This document shows positions 47,689 through 58,245 of a DNA stretch of 64,000 bases, in pieces. This DNA comes from Devosia lucknowensis. GTDB taxonomy: Bacteria > Pseudomonadota > Alphaproteobacteria > Rhizobiales > Devosiaceae. A program made the position numbers and the translations under genes. Within the stretch, counting starts at the first letter, position 1. The number at the start of each line of letters is the position of its first letter. The stretch is from NCBI RefSeq assembly GCF_900177655.1, contig NZ_FXWK01000002.1, forward strand, positions 558,001-622,000, written 5' to 3'. Below the pieces are notes generated by a model. It ran no database searches. It had not been told where the DNA came from and saw nothing but the letters and a program-made list of their open reading frames with translations.

Positions 47689-49833
47689 ATGTCGATCAAG
47701 TTTGATCACCACAAGGTCGAGCTCAACTGGGGCGGCCAGCCCCTGACGCTCGAAACCGGCAAGATTGCCCGCCAGGCCGATGGCGCCGTGCTCGCCACCC
47801 TGGGCGAAACCGTGCTGCTGGCAACCGTCGTCAGCGCCAAGTCGCCCAAGCCGGGTCAGGACTTCTTCCCGCTGACCGTCAACTACCAGGAAAAGTACTT
47901 CGCCGCCGGCAAGATCCCGGGCGGCTACTTCAAGCGCGAAGGTCGTCCGACCGAGAACGAAACCCTGGTTTCGCGCCTCATCGACCGCCCGATCCGCCCG
48001 CTCTTCCCCGATGGCTACAAGAACGAGACCCAAGTGGTCGTCACCGTTCTCCAGCATGACATGGAGAACAACCCCGACGTGCTGGCCATGGTCGCCGCGT
48101 CGGCTGCCCTGACCATTTCCGGCGTGCCCTTCATGGGCCCGATCGGCGCTGCCCGTGTCGCCTATATCGACGGCGAATATGTTCTGAACCCGTCGATCGA
48201 CCGTCGCGCAGACTCAAAGCTCGACCTCGTCATGGCCGGCACCCAGGACGCCGTGCTGATGGTGGAATCGGAAGCCAAGGAGCTCTCCGAAGAGGTGATG
48301 CTCGGCGCCGTGATGTTCGGCCACAAGGCATCGGCTCAGGTGATCGAAGCCATCATCAAGCTGGCGGAACTCGCCGCCAAGGAGCCACGCGACTTCCAGG
48401 CTCCTGACTTCTCGGCCCTTGAAACCGAAGTGCTCGGCATCGCCGAAGCCGATCTGCGCGCTGCCTACAAGCTCACCAACAAGGCCGAGCGCTACGCGGC
48501 CGTCGACGCTGCCAATGCCAAGGTCAAGGAAGCGTTTGCCGCCAAGATCGAAGCGGGCGACGTTTCCAAGGAAGCGCTGGGCGAAGTCGTCCACAATCTC
48601 CAGGCCAAGATCGTGCGCTGGAATATCCTCGACACCGGCAGCCGTATCGACGGGCGTGATCTCAAGACCGTTCGCCCGATCCTCTCGGAAGTCGGCGTTC
48701 TGCCGCGCACCCATGGTTCGGCCATCTTCACCCGTGGCGAAACCCAGGCACTGGTGGTTGCGACCCTCGGCACTGCCGAAGACGAGCAGTTCATCGACTC
48801 GCTCGAAGGCACGCAGAAGCAGAACTTCCTTCTCCACTACAACTTCCCTCCCTACTCGGTGGGTGAAGCCGGCCGCATGGGTTCGCCCGGCCGTCGCGAA
48901 ATCGGCCATGGCAAGCTCGCATGGCGCGCCATCAACCCGATCCGTCCGTCGATGGAAGAATTCCCCTATACTATCCGCATCGTGTCGGAGATCACCGAAT
49001 CCAACGGCTCGTCCTCGATGGCCACCGTTTGCGGTACTTCGCTGGCCCTGATGGATGCCGGCGTGCCGATGAAGCGCCCGGTGGCCGGTATCGCCATGGG
49101 TCTCATTCTTGAAGGCGAAAAGTTCGCCGTCCTTTCCGATATCCTCGGCGACGAAGATCATCTGGGCGACATGGACTTCAAGGTGGCCGGCACGGAGGAG
49201 GGTATCACCTCGCTCCAGATGGACATCAAGATCGCCGGCATCACCGAAGAGATCATGAAGATCGCCCTGGCCCAGGCCAAGGACGGCCGCGTGCATATCC
49301 TTGGCGAAATGAACAAGGCACTGTCCGCGTCGCGCGGCGAAGTGGGCGAGTTCGCTCCCCGCATCGAAACGCTGAAGATCCCGACTGACAAGATCCGCGA
49401 AGTGATCGGCACCGGTGGCAAGGTCATCCGCGAAATCGTGGAAAAGACCGGCGCCAAGGTGAATATCGAAGACGACGGCACCGTGAAGGTCTCCTCTTCG
49501 GACGGCTCGCAGATCGAGGCCGCCATCAAGTGGATCCGCTCAATCACCGATGAACCCGAAGTCAATGCCATCTACCAGGGCACGGTCGTCAAGACCGCAG
49601 ATTTCGGCGCCTTCGTGAACTTCTTCGGCGCCAAGGATGGCCTGGTGCACATCTCCCAGCTTGCCGACCAGCGCGTCGCCAAGACCACTGACGTGGTCAA
49701 GGAAGGCGACAAGGTCTGGGTCAAGCTTCTCGGCTTCGACGAACGCGGCAAGGTTCGCCTGTCCATGAAGGTCGTCGATCAGGCAACCGGCAAGGAAGTT
49801 GCCGCTGCCGCCAAGGAAGACGCCGCAGAGTAA
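47689..49833 (+). CDS. pnp: Polynucleotide phosphorylase
   Basis: 3'-5' exoribonuclease and RNA-tailing enzyme of 714 residues. Two RNase PH-like domains (about 10-220 and 310-545, with the [21 protein letters not shown] and [10 protein letters not shown] regions split) surround a helical domain. A KH domain ([20 protein letters not shown]) and an S1 domain ([32 protein letters not shown]) end the protein. The start at 47689 has a GGAAAG site and is the standard [13 protein letters not shown] strong terminator follows. Confidence 0.98.
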   Translation: MSIKFDHHKVELNWGGQPLTLETGKIARQADGAVLATLGETVLLATVVSAKSPKPGQDFFPLTVNYQEKYFAAGKIPGGYFKREGRPTENETLVSRLIDRPIRPLFPDGYKNETQVVVTVLQHDMENNPDVLAMVAASAALTISGVPFMGPIGAARVAYIDGEYVLNPSIDRRADSKLDLVMAGTQDAVLMVESEAKELSEEVMLGAVMFGHKASAQVIEAIIKLAELAAKEPRDFQAPDFSALETEVLGIAEADLRAAYKLTNKAERYAAVDAANAKVKEAFAAKIEAGDVSKEALGEVVHNLQAKIVRWNILDTGSRIDGRDLKTVRPILSEVGVLPRTHGSAIFTRGETQALVVATLGTAEDEQFIDSLEGTQKQNFLLHYNFPPYSVGEAGRMGSPGRREIGHGKLAWRAINPIRPSMEEFPYTIRIVSEITESNGSSSMATVCGTSLALMDAGVPMKRPVAGIAMGLILEGEKFAVLSDILGDEDHLGDMDFKVAGTEEGITSLQMDIKIAGITEEIMKIALAQAKDGRVHILGEMNKALSASRGEVGEFAPRIETLKIPTDKIREVIGTGGKVIREIVEKTGAKVNIEDDGTVKVSSSDGSQIEAAIKWIRSITDEPEVNAIYQGTVVKTADFGAFVNFFGAKDGLVHISQLADQRVAKTTDVVKEGDKVWVKLLGFDERGKVRLSMKVVDQATGKEVAAAAKEDAAE

Positions 49834-49856
49834 GCAGCGCTCCAACCAGACATTGG

Positions 49857-49884
49857 AAGGCCGGGCAGTTGCCCGGCCTTTTTT
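49857..49884 (+). terminator. Terminator of pnp
   Basis: A 10-bp stem AAGGCCGGGC/GCCCGGCCTT with an AGTT loop and TTTTTT tail, 24 bases after the stop. Confidence 0.93.
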
Positions 49885-50054
49885 GTCTTCGCCAGTAATG
49901 TCAGTACCCGTTGCAAACGAGCAACATACGAACTGTGATCACATTGCGGCGAGGAACTGCCGCATTGGGGTCACGTTAACACCACAATGCGTTACTCAAT
50001 GGCCGGACATGCACGACGCAGTCCTGCTCCTCCCAGTTGCCTGAGGTTTGTAGT

Positions 50055-50702
50055 TTGATTTCCCGCCGCCTGTTCCTGCTTGGCGCTTCAGCCGCCGTGC
50101 TCTCCGCCTGTTCCACGACGCGCCAGCCTGTGGTGCAGGAACCGGTCATCGATCCCTATTACCAGCGCATGTACGGTCCGGTGGCCGGCGAACCCTATAT
50201 GGTCGCCGGGATGGACCTGCGCCGCGTCGACCCCAAGTGGTGGCGCCAGGAAGTGGAATATTTCACGACCGAACGGCCGGGCACGCTGGTCGTCGATACT
50301 CCCGCGCACTACCTCTATCTCGTCATGGAAAACAACCGCGCCCTGCGCTATGGCATCGGTGTGGGCAAGGATGAGGCCCTGGTGTTCCGCGGTGACGCAA
50401 CGATCGGCCGCAAGGCGGCATGGCCGCGCTGGACGCCCACCCAGTCGATGATCGCCCGCGAGCCCGATCGCTATGGCCCCTATGCCGGCGGCATGGGCCC
50501 AGGTCCGGAAAACCCGCTCGGCCCCCGCGCGCTTTATCTCTACAAGGGTGGCCGCGACACGCTGTTCCGCATCCATGGCACGACTGAGCCCTACACCATC
50601 GGCACCAACGTTTCGTCGGGCTGCATCCGCCTGATGAACCAGGACATCATCGACCTGTATTCCCGCGTGCCAGTTGGCGCGCGCGTGACGGTTATCAACT
50701 AG
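50055..50702 (+). CDS. L,D-transpeptidase (YkuD) lipoprotein
   Basis: Cell-wall enzyme of 215 residues. A lipoprotein-type signal (SRRLFLLGASAAVLSACS, lipobox LSAC) anchors it in the envelope. The YkuD domain shows HGTTEPYTIGTNVSSGCIRL with the catalytic cysteine and histidine. Such enzymes make 3-3 peptidoglycan crosslinks or attach proteins to peptidoglycan. The start is a TTG at 50055 with GAGG in front; a TTG at 50037 is also in frame. An ErfK/YbiS-type family member, common in multiple copies in Hyphomicrobiales. Confidence 0.92.
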   Translation: MISRRLFLLGASAAVLSACSTTRQPVVQEPVIDPYYQRMYGPVAGEPYMVAGMDLRRVDPKWWRQEVEYFTTERPGTLVVDTPAHYLYLVMENNRALRYGIGVGKDEALVFRGDATIGRKAAWPRWTPTQSMIAREPDRYGPYAGGMGPGPENPLGPRALYLYKGGRDTLFRIHGTTEPYTIGTNVSSGCIRLMNQDIIDLYSRVPVGARVTVIN

Positions 50703-50805
50703 GCGCCGCGACTGGGGCCTATAAGGCGCGCCCGTCCAACTCGCGACTAGAACGACATTGTCGGCGGCGTTCGGTTTTCCCGTAGTCACCCGCAGCCGAC
50801 ATCCC

Positions 50806-50840
50806 AAGGCCCGCTTCCCCGCAAAGGAGGCGGGCCTTTT
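50806..50840 (+). terminator. Probable terminator of the L,D-transpeptidase gene
   Basis: A 9-bp stem AAGGCCCGC/GCGGGCCTT with a 15-base loop, followed by TTTCCTTT, about 100 bases after the stop. Confidence 0.65.
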
Positions 50841-50882
50841 CCTTTGCCAAGCAGCACGATGCAGGCGCTGGCTGGAAAAGAA

Positions 50883-50910
50883 AAAGGGCGCAGCCAAAGC
50901 TGCGCCCTTT
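50883..50910 (-). terminator. Terminator of the rimP-nusA-ylxR-infB operon
   Basis: A 12-bp perfect stem AAAGGGCGCAGC/GCTGCGCCCTTT with a 4-base loop, followed on the minus strand by TTTTTCTTTT. It is 22 bases after the infB stop, so rbfA and truB do not follow in this transcript. Confidence 0.92.
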
Positions 50911-50931
50911 CGATTTGTATGGAGCAGTGCC

Positions 50932-53745
50932 CTAGAGGGTGCGCTTGACCGTTTCGACGCGGAAGCATTCGATGACGTCGTTGGCGCGGATGTCTTCGTA
51001 GTTTTCGAAGGCCATGCCGCATTCCTGGCCGGTCTGGACTTCCTTGACTTCGTCCTTGAAGCGCTTGAGCGTCTTGAGCTTGCCTTCGTGGATGACCACG
51101 TCGTCGCGCAGGAGGCGCACACCGGCACCGCGCTCGACGATGCCTTCGGTGACCTGGCAGCCGGCGACCTTACCGACCTTGGTGATCTGGAAGACTTCGA
51201 GGATCTTGGCGTAGCCGATGAAGGTCTCGCGGCGCTCGGGCTTGAGCAGACCGCTCATCGCACTCTTCACGTCATCCACGAGGTCGTAGATGATGTTGTA
51301 GTAGCGGATTTCGATGCCGTCGCGGGTGGCGAGGTCCGAAGCCTGCTTGTTGGCACGAACGTTGAAGCCGATGACGATGGCATTGGATGCCGAAGCCAGG
51401 GTGACATCGCTTTCGGTGATGCCGCCCACGCCGCTCATCAGGATCTGAGCCGACACTTCGTCGGTCGAAAGCTTGTTGAGCGAGGCCACGATGGCTTCGA
51501 CAGAACCCTGCACGTCGCCCTTGATGATCAGCGGGAACTTGGAGATGCCGGCGATCTTGAGCTGATTCATCATCTGCTCGAGGCTCGTGGCACCGCCGCC
51601 GGCCGTCTTTTCACGGATGGCGCGCTGACGATACTCGGTGACTTCACGGGCACGGGCTTCGGTTTCCACCACCGAGAAGCGGTCGCCCGCGCTCGGCACC
51701 CCGTTGAAGCCCAGGACTTCCACCGGCACGGACGGGCCGGCTTCCTTGACCTGCTCGCCCTTGTCGTTGATGAGGGCACGCACACGGGCAAACTCGGTAC
51801 CGGCGACGAGAATGTCGCCGATCTTGAGCGTGCCACGCTGGACCAGCACGGTTGCCACCGCACCACGGCCGCGATCGAGCTTGGCTTCGATGACGAGGCC
51901 TTCGGCACGACCGTCGCGGGCGACCTTGAGCTCGAGCACTTCGGCCTGCAGCAGGATGGTTTCGAGCAGCTTGTCGAGACCGGCCTGAGTCTTGGCCGAC
52001 ACTTCCACGTCGAGCACGTCGCCGCCCATGGATTCCACGAACACTTCGTGCTGCAGCAGCTCGGTGCGGACGCGAGTCGGGTTGGCTTCGGGCTTGTCCA
52101 TCTTGTTGATGGCCACGATGATCGGAACACCGGCCGCCTTGGCGTGCTTGATGGATTCGATGGTCTGAGGCATGACGCCGTCGTCTGCCGCCACCACCAG
52201 AACCGCAATATCGGTCGCCTGGGCGCCGCGGGCACGCATGGCGGTGAACGCCTCGTGGCCCGGCGTGTCGAGGAAGGTGATCTTGGCACCGTTCTTTTCG
52301 ACCTGATAGGCGCCGATATGCTGGGTGATGCCGCCGGCTTCACCGGAAACCACATTGGCTTCGCGGATGGCGTCGAGCAGCGAGGTCTTGCCGTGGTCGA
52401 CGTGACCCATGATGGTCACCACAGGCGCACGATCGGTCAGGTCTTCGGCCTTGTCGTCGGAGGCGATGTCGAAGAGGCCTTCTTCCACGTCGGCTTCGGA
52501 CACGCGCTTGACAGTGTGGCCCAGTTCGCTGGCGATCAGCTCGGCGGTATCGGCGTCGAGCACGTCGTTGATCGTGGCCATCTGACCCTGCTGCATGAGC
52601 AGCTTGATCACGGTCACGGAACGTTCGGCCATGCGGTTGGCCAACTCGGCCACCGTAATCACCTCGGGGATAATCACTTCACGGCTGAGCTTGGGCGCAT
52701 CCTGCTGGTTGCGGCCCATCTTCTTGTCCCGACGACGGCGCATGGCCGCCAGCGAGGGACCGCGATCGCGATCGCTCTCGGTGGTGGCGCTCGACACCGT
52801 CAGGCGGCCGCGGTCATTGCTGTCCTGGCCGGTGCGGCGGGTGGGACGCTCGGGCGTGGCGCGCGAGGCGCGGCGGGCGTTTTCCAGTTCCGCTTCGGTG
52901 GTCGGACGCACCTGGGGTGCGCCAGTACGGGTGCGACGACCATCGGCTTCGCTGGGCGGAGCCGGGGGCATATTGCCGATCGGGGCCATGCCGGCGCCGG
53001 GGCGACGGTCGCCAGCCGGACGTCCGGCCGTGCCTGCGGGACGGCGTTCACCGGTGGGACGGGCGCCTGCAGCGGCGCGATCACCTGCCGGACGCGTGCC
53101 GGCAGCACCGCGTTCGCCATCAGGACGCCCGGTGGGACGATCTTCGCGACGCGGCGGACGGGCGGACTGACCCGGACGGCCGGAGACAGTGCGGACGGCC
53201 GAAGGGCCGGGATTGCGCTGACTGGCAGGGACGAATTCCTCGCGCGGAACGGGCGCCGGTTCCGGCTCCGCCTGACGGGCCTCTGCCTCTTCAGTGCGAC
53301 GGGCTTCTTCGGCCTGACGGCGCTCCTCTTCCTGGCGCGCAGCATCTTCGCGCACCTGGCGGCGACGATTGTCTTCCTCGATGCGGCGCGCTTCCTCTGC
53401 CGCGAAGCGCTCCTTGTCCTCGGCCTGGCGCGCGCCGGCGAGAGCAAGTGCCTGACGACGGGCTTCAGCCTCGGCGGCACTTAGGCCCAGCGGGGCACGG
53501 TTCTGCTGCTGCATCGGGCGCCCGCCCTGCGGACGGCCACCGGGCGCACCGGGGCGACCGGCACCAGCCGGAGCAGCACCTGCAGGCTTGGGCACAATGC
53601 GCGTGCGTTTTTCCACGACCACGGTCGAGCGCGAAGGCCCACGCGACATCCCGCCGGGGCGATTGCCCAGCCCGGCGCCACTCTTGAGGGTCAGAGTCTT
53701 CTTGGCACCAGTGTCGTCGGAACGCTTGTCGTCGTTATCAGCCAT
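50932..53745 (-). CDS. infB: Translation initiation factor IF-2
   Basis: GTPase of 937 residues that places initiator tRNA on the ribosome. An IF-2 amino-terminal motif ([15 protein letters not shown]) and a long disordered Ala/Pro/Arg/Glu-rich region (about 20-330) precede the conserved IF2N domain and the G domain with [20 protein letters not shown] and NKMDKPEA. Domains II-IV follow, ending in [14 protein letters not shown]. The last gene of the operon after ylxR. A 908-codon open frame on the opposite strand is a consequence of base composition. Confidence 0.98.
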   Translation of the reverse strand: MADNDDKRSDDTGAKKTLTLKSGAGLGNRPGGMSRGPSRSTVVVEKRTRIVPKPAGAAPAGAGRPGAPGGRPQGGRPMQQQNRAPLGLSAAEAEARRQALALAGARQAEDKERFAAEEARRIEEDNRRRQVREDAARQEEERRQAEEARRTEEAEARQAEPEPAPVPREEFVPASQRNPGPSAVRTVSGRPGQSARPPRREDRPTGRPDGERGAAGTRPAGDRAAAGARPTGERRPAGTAGRPAGDRRPGAGMAPIGNMPPAPPSEADGRRTRTGAPQVRPTTEAELENARRASRATPERPTRRTGQDSNDRGRLTVSSATTESDRDRGPSLAAMRRRRDKKMGRNQQDAPKLSREVIIPEVITVAELANRMAERSVTVIKLLMQQGQMATINDVLDADTAELIASELGHTVKRVSEADVEEGLFDIASDDKAEDLTDRAPVVTIMGHVDHGKTSLLDAIREANVVSGEAGGITQHIGAYQVEKNGAKITFLDTPGHEAFTAMRARGAQATDIAVLVVAADDGVMPQTIESIKHAKAAGVPIIVAINKMDKPEANPTRVRTELLQHEVFVESMGGDVLDVEVSAKTQAGLDKLLETILLQAEVLELKVARDGRAEGLVIEAKLDRGRGAVATVLVQRGTLKIGDILVAGTEFARVRALINDKGEQVKEAGPSVPVEVLGFNGVPSAGDRFSVVETEARAREVTEYRQRAIREKTAGGGATSLEQMMNQLKIAGISKFPLIIKGDVQGSVEAIVASLNKLSTDEVSAQILMSGVGGITESDVTLASASNAIVIGFNVRANKQASDLATRDGIEIRYYNIIYDLVDDVKSAMSGLLKPERRETFIGYAKILEVFQITKVGKVAGCQVTEGIVERGAGVRLLRDDVVIHEGKLKTLKRFKDEVKEVQTGQECGMAFENYEDIRANDVIECFRVETVKRTL

Positions 53746-53750
53746 ACTAC

Positions 53751-54428
53751 CTATCGTCTTTCGTCCTGTTCCGCGGGCAAAAGCACACCGGACGCCGGGA
53801 GGCGGTCGGTGTGGTCTTCCATCGCTGGGGCGGTGTATCTGGCCAGTCGCCTGGCCTTGTCCACCGCCGATTGGGCTGCCGCCCCGGTCATGAGGGCAGC
53901 ATGTATCACATTTTCAAGCCCAAGTGCCAAACCCATTTGCTCACTTGAGAGAGATTCGAAATGCGGCACGTCCGGACCGGTCAGACCGGCCTCCTGCCGC
54001 GCATAGTTGAGAGCCCTGAGGGCCCCCAGCATCTTGTTGCGTCCGTCCTCGGCCGCGTCGGTCGCCGTCAGCAGCGCCAGCACCTGGCCGGACTGCAGGG
54101 CCGTTTTGACCTTGGTGGCGCCGGTGGTGAACTGGCCAGCCTTGCGCGCCATACCCAGAGCCGAAAGCAGACGTTGCTCGAGTCGCAGTCGGGTGAGATC
54201 GGCCAGATCGTCGGGTACGCTGACCTGGGCCTTGAGGCTGCGGGCGAACGCTTTCTTTTTGACCGCCTCCACCACCGCCTGGTGGCTGAGGGTAATCCAC
54301 ACGCCGCGCCCCTCGGCGCGCGCATCGACATCGGGGACGATGCTGCCATCGGGCCCAAGAACGAAACGCACCAGCGCCTCGACCGGCTTTTCAGTCCGGG
54401 TCAGGGCACAAGTCCTCACCATGTCCAC
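53751..54428 (-). CDS. YlxR-L7Ae fusion RNA-binding protein
   Basis: Protein of 225 residues with two domains. The YlxR/DUF448 part has [25 protein letters not shown] and [25 protein letters not shown] in two stretches (about residues 4-75). The L7Ae/L30e-like part is at about 80-180 ([25 protein letters not shown]). Separate YlxR and YlxQ proteins occur in Firmicutes, while the fusion is usual in alphaproteobacteria. It lies between nusA and infB and probably binds RNA, for example RNase P RNA or the ribosome. The start may be two codons further in (54422). Confidence 0.9.
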   Translation of the reverse strand: MDMVRTCALTRTEKPVEALVRFVLGPDGSIVPDVDARAEGRGVWITLSHQAVVEAVKKKAFARSLKAQVSVPDDLADLTRLRLEQRLLSALGMARKAGQFTTGATKVKTALQSGQVLALLTATDAAEDGRNKMLGALRALNYARQEAGLTGPDVPHFESLSSEQMGLALGLENVIHAALMTGAAAQSAVDKARRLARYTAPAMEDHTDRLPASGVLLPAEQDERR

Positions 54429-54467
54429 GCTCCGGGCCAGGGCCGGGTGCTCCCGATAGGGGCGGTC

Positions 54468-56075
54468 TTAGACCGCCGCCTCCTCGGAGAGGCCGTCTTC
54501 GCTGCCGTCTTCATCGGCAGGAAGTTCATCGGCGCTGATCCAGCCGGCACGAATGCGCGCCTGCAAGATCATATCCTCGGCTTCCTCGCGGGATACGGGG
54601 AAGTCCTTGAAGGTACCGTCAAAGCGCTTGGTTTCACCGTCCTTGCGTTCGCTCCAGCCGACGAGATCGTCGGCAGCGCAGCCGGCGAAATCTTCCACCG
54701 ACTTGATATCTTCCTTGCCCAGCGCGACCAGCATGGCAGCGTTGAGACCAGGGATTTCGTAGAGTTCGTCCTCGACACCCAGCGCCTTGCGCTCGGCATC
54801 GAACTTGGCATCGATCTCGGCCAGATATTCGGCGGCTCGATTCTGGATTTCGCCGGCCGTCTCTTCGTCGAAGCCTTCGATGGAGGCAATTTCGCCCGGC
54901 TCGATGTAGGCCAGTTCCTCGACGGAGGAAAAGCCTTCCGAAGCCAATAGCTGGGCAACCATCTCGTCGACGTCAAGGGCCTGCATGAAGAGAGTGGAGC
55001 GCTCGGTGAATTCCTTCTGCCGGCGTTCGCTTTCTTCCTGCTCGGTCAGGATGTCGATATCCCAGCCGATCAGCTGCGACGCGAGGCGCACATTCTGGCC
55101 ACGACGGCCGATGGCGAGCGAGAGCTGCTCATCGGGCACCACGGTTTCGATGCGCTCGGCCTGTTCGTCGAGAACCACCTTGGCCACATCGGCCGGCTGC
55201 AGTGCCGAGACCACGAGGTCGGCAATGTTGTCGGTCCAGGGAATGATGTCGATCTTTTCGCCCTGCAATTCGGCAACCACGGCCTGCACGCGTGAACCCC
55301 GCATACCGACGCAGGCGCCGACCGGATCGATCGAGGAATCGTTGGAGGTCACGGCGATCTTGGCGCGCGAACCCGGATCGCGGGCGATCGAGCGGATGGT
55401 GATCACGCCATCGTAAATTTCCGGCACTTCCTGCATGAACAGCTTGGCCATGAACTGCGGATGGGTGCGCGACAGGAAAATCTGCGGCCCACGCTGCTCG
55501 CGGCGGACGTCATAGATATAGGCGCGGACGCGATCGCCATAGCGGAACAGTTCGCGCGGGATCAGTTCGTCGCGGCGGATGATGGCTTCGCCACGACCGA
55601 GATCGACGATCACATTGCCGTATTCGACGCGCTTGACAGAGCCGTTGACGATTTCGCCGACGCGGCCGGTATATTCCTCGAACATCTTGTCGCGCTCGGC
55701 GTCGCGCACCTTCTGCACGATGACCTGCTTGGCCGACTGGGCAGCGATACGGCCGAATTCCATGGGAGGAAGCGGCTCGGTCAGAAAGTCGCCGATCTTG
55801 GCGGTCGGGTTCTTGACCTGGGCGAACTTGAGCGGGACCTGGCGGGACGGCTCCTCCACCTCGTCGACGATCTCGAGCAGGCGCCACATGCGGGTTTCAC
55901 CCGAACGCGGATTGATCTCGACCTTGATCTCGGTCTCGGCGCCATAGCGGCCTTTGGCAGCCTTTTCCATGGCGTCCTGCATGGCCTCGATCACAACCAT
56001 GCGGTCGATGTTCTTTTCGCGCGCAACAGCGTCGGCGATCTGCAACAGCTCAAGGCGATTGGCTGAAACGGCCAT
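54468..56075 (-). CDS. nusA: Transcription termination/antitermination protein NusA
   Basis: RNA polymerase-binding factor of 535 residues that modulates pausing, termination and antitermination. The amino-terminal domain ([20 protein letters not shown]), S1 domain ([22 protein letters not shown]), KH1/KH2 ([25 protein letters not shown] in two parts, [23 protein letters not shown]) and two acidic carboxy-terminal repeats are present. Its start overlaps the rimP stop by one base (TGATG). A terminator-like hairpin just before rimP offers a target for self-control. Confidence 0.98.
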   Translation of the reverse strand: MAVSANRLELLQIADAVAREKNIDRMVVIEAMQDAMEKAAKGRYGAETEIKVEINPRSGETRMWRLLEIVDEVEEPSRQVPLKFAQVKNPTAKIGDFLTEPLPPMEFGRIAAQSAKQVIVQKVRDAERDKMFEEYTGRVGEIVNGSVKRVEYGNVIVDLGRGEAIIRRDELIPRELFRYGDRVRAYIYDVRREQRGPQIFLSRTHPQFMAKLFMQEVPEIYDGVITIRSIARDPGSRAKIAVTSNDSSIDPVGACVGMRGSRVQAVVAELQGEKIDIIPWTDNIADLVVSALQPADVAKVVLDEQAERIETVVPDEQLSLAIGRRGQNVRLASQLIGWDIDILTEQEESERRQKEFTERSTLFMQALDVDEMVAQLLASEGFSSVEELAYIEPGEIASIEGFDEETAGEIQNRAAEYLAEIDAKFDAERKALGVEDELYEIPGLNAAMLVALGKEDIKSVEDFAGCAADDLVGWSERKDGETKRFDGTFKDFPVSREEAEDMILQARIRAGWISADELPADEDGSEDGLSEEAAV

Positions 56076-56761
56076 CAGTTCTTCTCCTCGGAAGAATTAT
56101 CTTTGTCTTTCGCAGTCGTGTCCTCGACCATATCGGTCGCCGGCTCGTCAGCGATTGCGTCGTCATTGTCGGCGTCGGCATATTCGACCGTTTCGGTCTC
56201 GTCGTCGTCGATCGGATGCAGCTCCTGGTCGGCGCGGGCCATGTCCATGAGCTTGTCGGTCATCACCAGCTTGGCTTCGGCGATGGTGGTAAAAATGAGC
56301 TTGTGATCGGGATCGGTGCCGCCGGGCGCATCGGGCAGGCGAATGGTGACACCCTCGTCGTCCACGGCGTGAACATGGCCACGAAAGCGCTTGCGCCCAT
56401 TGATCATGTCGAGCAGTTCGACCTTGGCTTCATGCCCAAGGAAGCGCTCGAAATCACGCTTGCGCACCAGCGGGCGGTCAATGCCTGGCGAAGACACTTC
56501 CAGGTGATATTCGCGATCGATCGGATCTTCGACGTCGAGCACCGGAGACAGGTCTTTGGACAGAGCCTCGCAATCGTTGATGTTGAAGCGGCCGTTCTCG
56601 TCTTCGGCCATGATCTGGAGCGTGCAACCGTTTTCCGGCGTTACCTTCACCCGCACCAGCGCATAGCCCAGGCCATTGGCCACGGGCTCGACGATTCGAG
56701 CAATACGGGCTTCTAGCCCGGTTTCCTTGATGTAGCGCTTCTCGGTAAGGTCGAAAGCCAA
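56075..56761 (-). CDS. rimP: Ribosome maturation factor RimP
   Basis: 30S assembly factor of 228 residues in this reading. The family core ETGLEARIARIVEPVANGLGYALVRVKV and SSPGIDRPLVRKRDFERFLG is clear, and a long acidic tail (last ~55 residues) is appended, which is longer than in E. coli. The TTG at 56761 (MAFDLTEKRYIKETG) is chosen since no ATG occurs near the family start; the open frame up to 56935 would run through a terminator-like hairpin and is not conserved. First gene of rimP-nusA-ylxR-infB. Confidence 0.93.
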   Translation of the reverse strand: MAFDLTEKRYIKETGLEARIARIVEPVANGLGYALVRVKVTPENGCTLQIMAEDENGRFNINDCEALSKDLSPVLDVEDPIDREYHLEVSSPGIDRPLVRKRDFERFLGHEAKVELLDMINGRKRFRGHVHAVDDEGVTIRLPDAPGGTDPDHKLIFTTIAEAKLVMTDKLMDMARADQELHPIDDDETETVEYADADNDDAIADEPATDMVEDTTAKDKDNSSEEKN

Positions 56762-56779
56762 ATTGAGGTCCCGGATAAC

Positions 56780-56811
56780 AAAAAGAGCGGGGGCCTTCCG
56801 GCACCCACTCT
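56780..56811 (-). terminator. Terminator-like hairpin (possible attenuator) before rimP
   Basis: On the minus strand a stem of AGAG-T-GGG-T-GCC against GGC-C-CCC-G-CTCT with a GGAA tetraloop runs straight into TTTT. It ends 19 bases before the rimP start, leaving no room for a promoter between. The operon must therefore be read through it. Confidence 0.75.
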
Positions 56812-56991
56812 CGAATGAGAGCAACGATGTTGGCGCTGATATAGCCCTTGAGGGCCCAAATGGCAAGCGCATGGACATCAAGGGTTCATAAGTGCTCGAA
56901 CGCGCCCCCGAGGCCACAGACAGAAAAATAATCATTTGTTAAAGCCCCGGCTTCAAGGTCAGCCCGTCCAAGCAGCGCGATTGGATTATCC

Positions 56992-58242
56992 ATGTCAGCA
57001 GTTCCCAGCCCTTCAAGCTTCGTTCCCGCGGCCGACGCGGAACGGTTGGCAGCGCTCGAGCGCTTCGACATCCTGGACACGCCTGCCGAGCCGGCCTTCG
57101 ACCGTATCGCGCACCTGGTTCGCCTGATCTTCGAGGTCGAGACCGCGCTCGTCACCATGATCGATGCTCACCGCCAATGGTACAAGGCGGCACTGGGCAC
57201 ATCGCTGACGGAAGTGCCGTTGGGCGACAGTTTCTGCCAATACACTCTGGCCGCCGCAAAGCCGCTGGTGGTGCCCGATGCATCGCTGGACGCCCGCTTT
57301 TCCGTCAACCGCCACGTCACCGCCCCCGATGGCATCCGCTTCTATGCAGGGGTCCCGCTGGTCACATCGGACAAGCAGATTATCGGCACCATCTGCGCCA
57401 TTGACCGAACCCCGCGTTCGTTCTCGGAACGTGAGCTCGCAATCCTCTGCGAACTGGCAGAGGTGGTGATGAGCGAACTGGAGCTGCGCCAGCTGGCAAC
57501 CAGCGACGGGCTGACCGGGATTGCCACGCGCCGCGCTTTCAAGGCGGAGGCGGAAAAGTATGTCGCACTGGCTCGCCGACACCGCAGCCAACTCTCGGTA
57601 GTGACGTTCGACGTCGATCACTTCAAGAAGGTCAATGACGCCTACGGCCACGCTGGCGGCGACATGGTGCTCAAGGCTATTACCCGGGCCGCGCAGGACG
57701 GACTTCGCAAGAGTGATCTGCTGGGCCGGCTGGGCGGAGAGGAGTTCGCGGCCGTGCTGCCGGATGCCGATGCCGCCGCCGCCATGGCCGTGGCGGAAAA
57801 GCTGCGCTACGCCTTCCGCGGCCTCGACTTTCCCGGGAGCCGACCGCCTATCAAGGTCACGGCCAGTTTCGGCGTGGCAACACTCGACCCCGGACGCGAC
57901 GATCTCGACAGCGTTCTGCTCAAGGCCGATGAAGCCCTTTACGAAGCCAAACGCTCTGGCCGCAACAAGTCGCTAGCCTGGCGTGGCGCGACCACCGCTA
58001 CCGTTGCCGATCCCGTAGACCGCCGACGGGTGCTCAAGGCCGGACGCCTCGTGTTCAACGCCAGGCGCTCGACCCTTGATTGCACGGTACGCGCCCTCTG
58101 GGAGAATGGCGCAGAGATCCAGGTGGCGTCGCCTGCAGATATTCCGGAAGAGGTGACGCTCGAGGTGGTTTCGAGCGGACATAGTTGGGATGCTCGGGTG
58201 GTTCAGCGCCGTCCTACCAGCCTCGAGCTGGCATTCGGATAA
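56992..58242 (+). CDS. Diguanylate cyclase, GAF-GGDEF-PilZ
   Basis: Cytoplasmic protein of 416 residues. A GAF domain (about 20-165, RFDILDTPAEPAFDRIAHLVRLIF start) is followed by a GGDEF domain (about 168-325) with an intact active site GGEEF at 248-252 and an RxxD inhibitory site (RKSD, 239-242) five residues in front, so product inhibition by c-di-GMP is expected. The end (about 339-416, RRRVLKAGRLVFNARRSTLDCTVRALWENGAEIQV split) resembles a PilZ domain, a c-di-GMP receptor. It is divergent from rimP. Signal unknown. Confidence 0.9.
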   Translation: MSAVPSPSSFVPAADAERLAALERFDILDTPAEPAFDRIAHLVRLIFEVETALVTMIDAHRQWYKAALGTSLTEVPLGDSFCQYTLAAAKPLVVPDASLDARFSVNRHVTAPDGIRFYAGVPLVTSDKQIIGTICAIDRTPRSFSERELAILCELAEVVMSELELRQLATSDGLTGIATRRAFKAEAEKYVALARRHRSQLSVVTFDVDHFKKVNDAYGHAGGDMVLKAITRAAQDGLRKSDLLGRLGGEEFAAVLPDADAAAAMAVAEKLRYAFRGLDFPGSRPPIKVTASFGVATLDPGRDDLDSVLLKADEALYEAKRSGRNKSLAWRGATTATVADPVDRRRVLKAGRLVFNARRSTLDCTVRALWENGAEIQVASPADIPEEVTLEVVSSGHSWDARVVQRRPTSLELAFG

Positions 58243-58245
58243 GCG

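Noticed and set aside
50758..53484. A 908-codon open frame on the plus strand across infB
   Set aside because: It is exactly antisense to infB, has low-complexity Gly/Ala/Asp/His composition, and shows no family signature. It results from codon use in GC-rich DNA.
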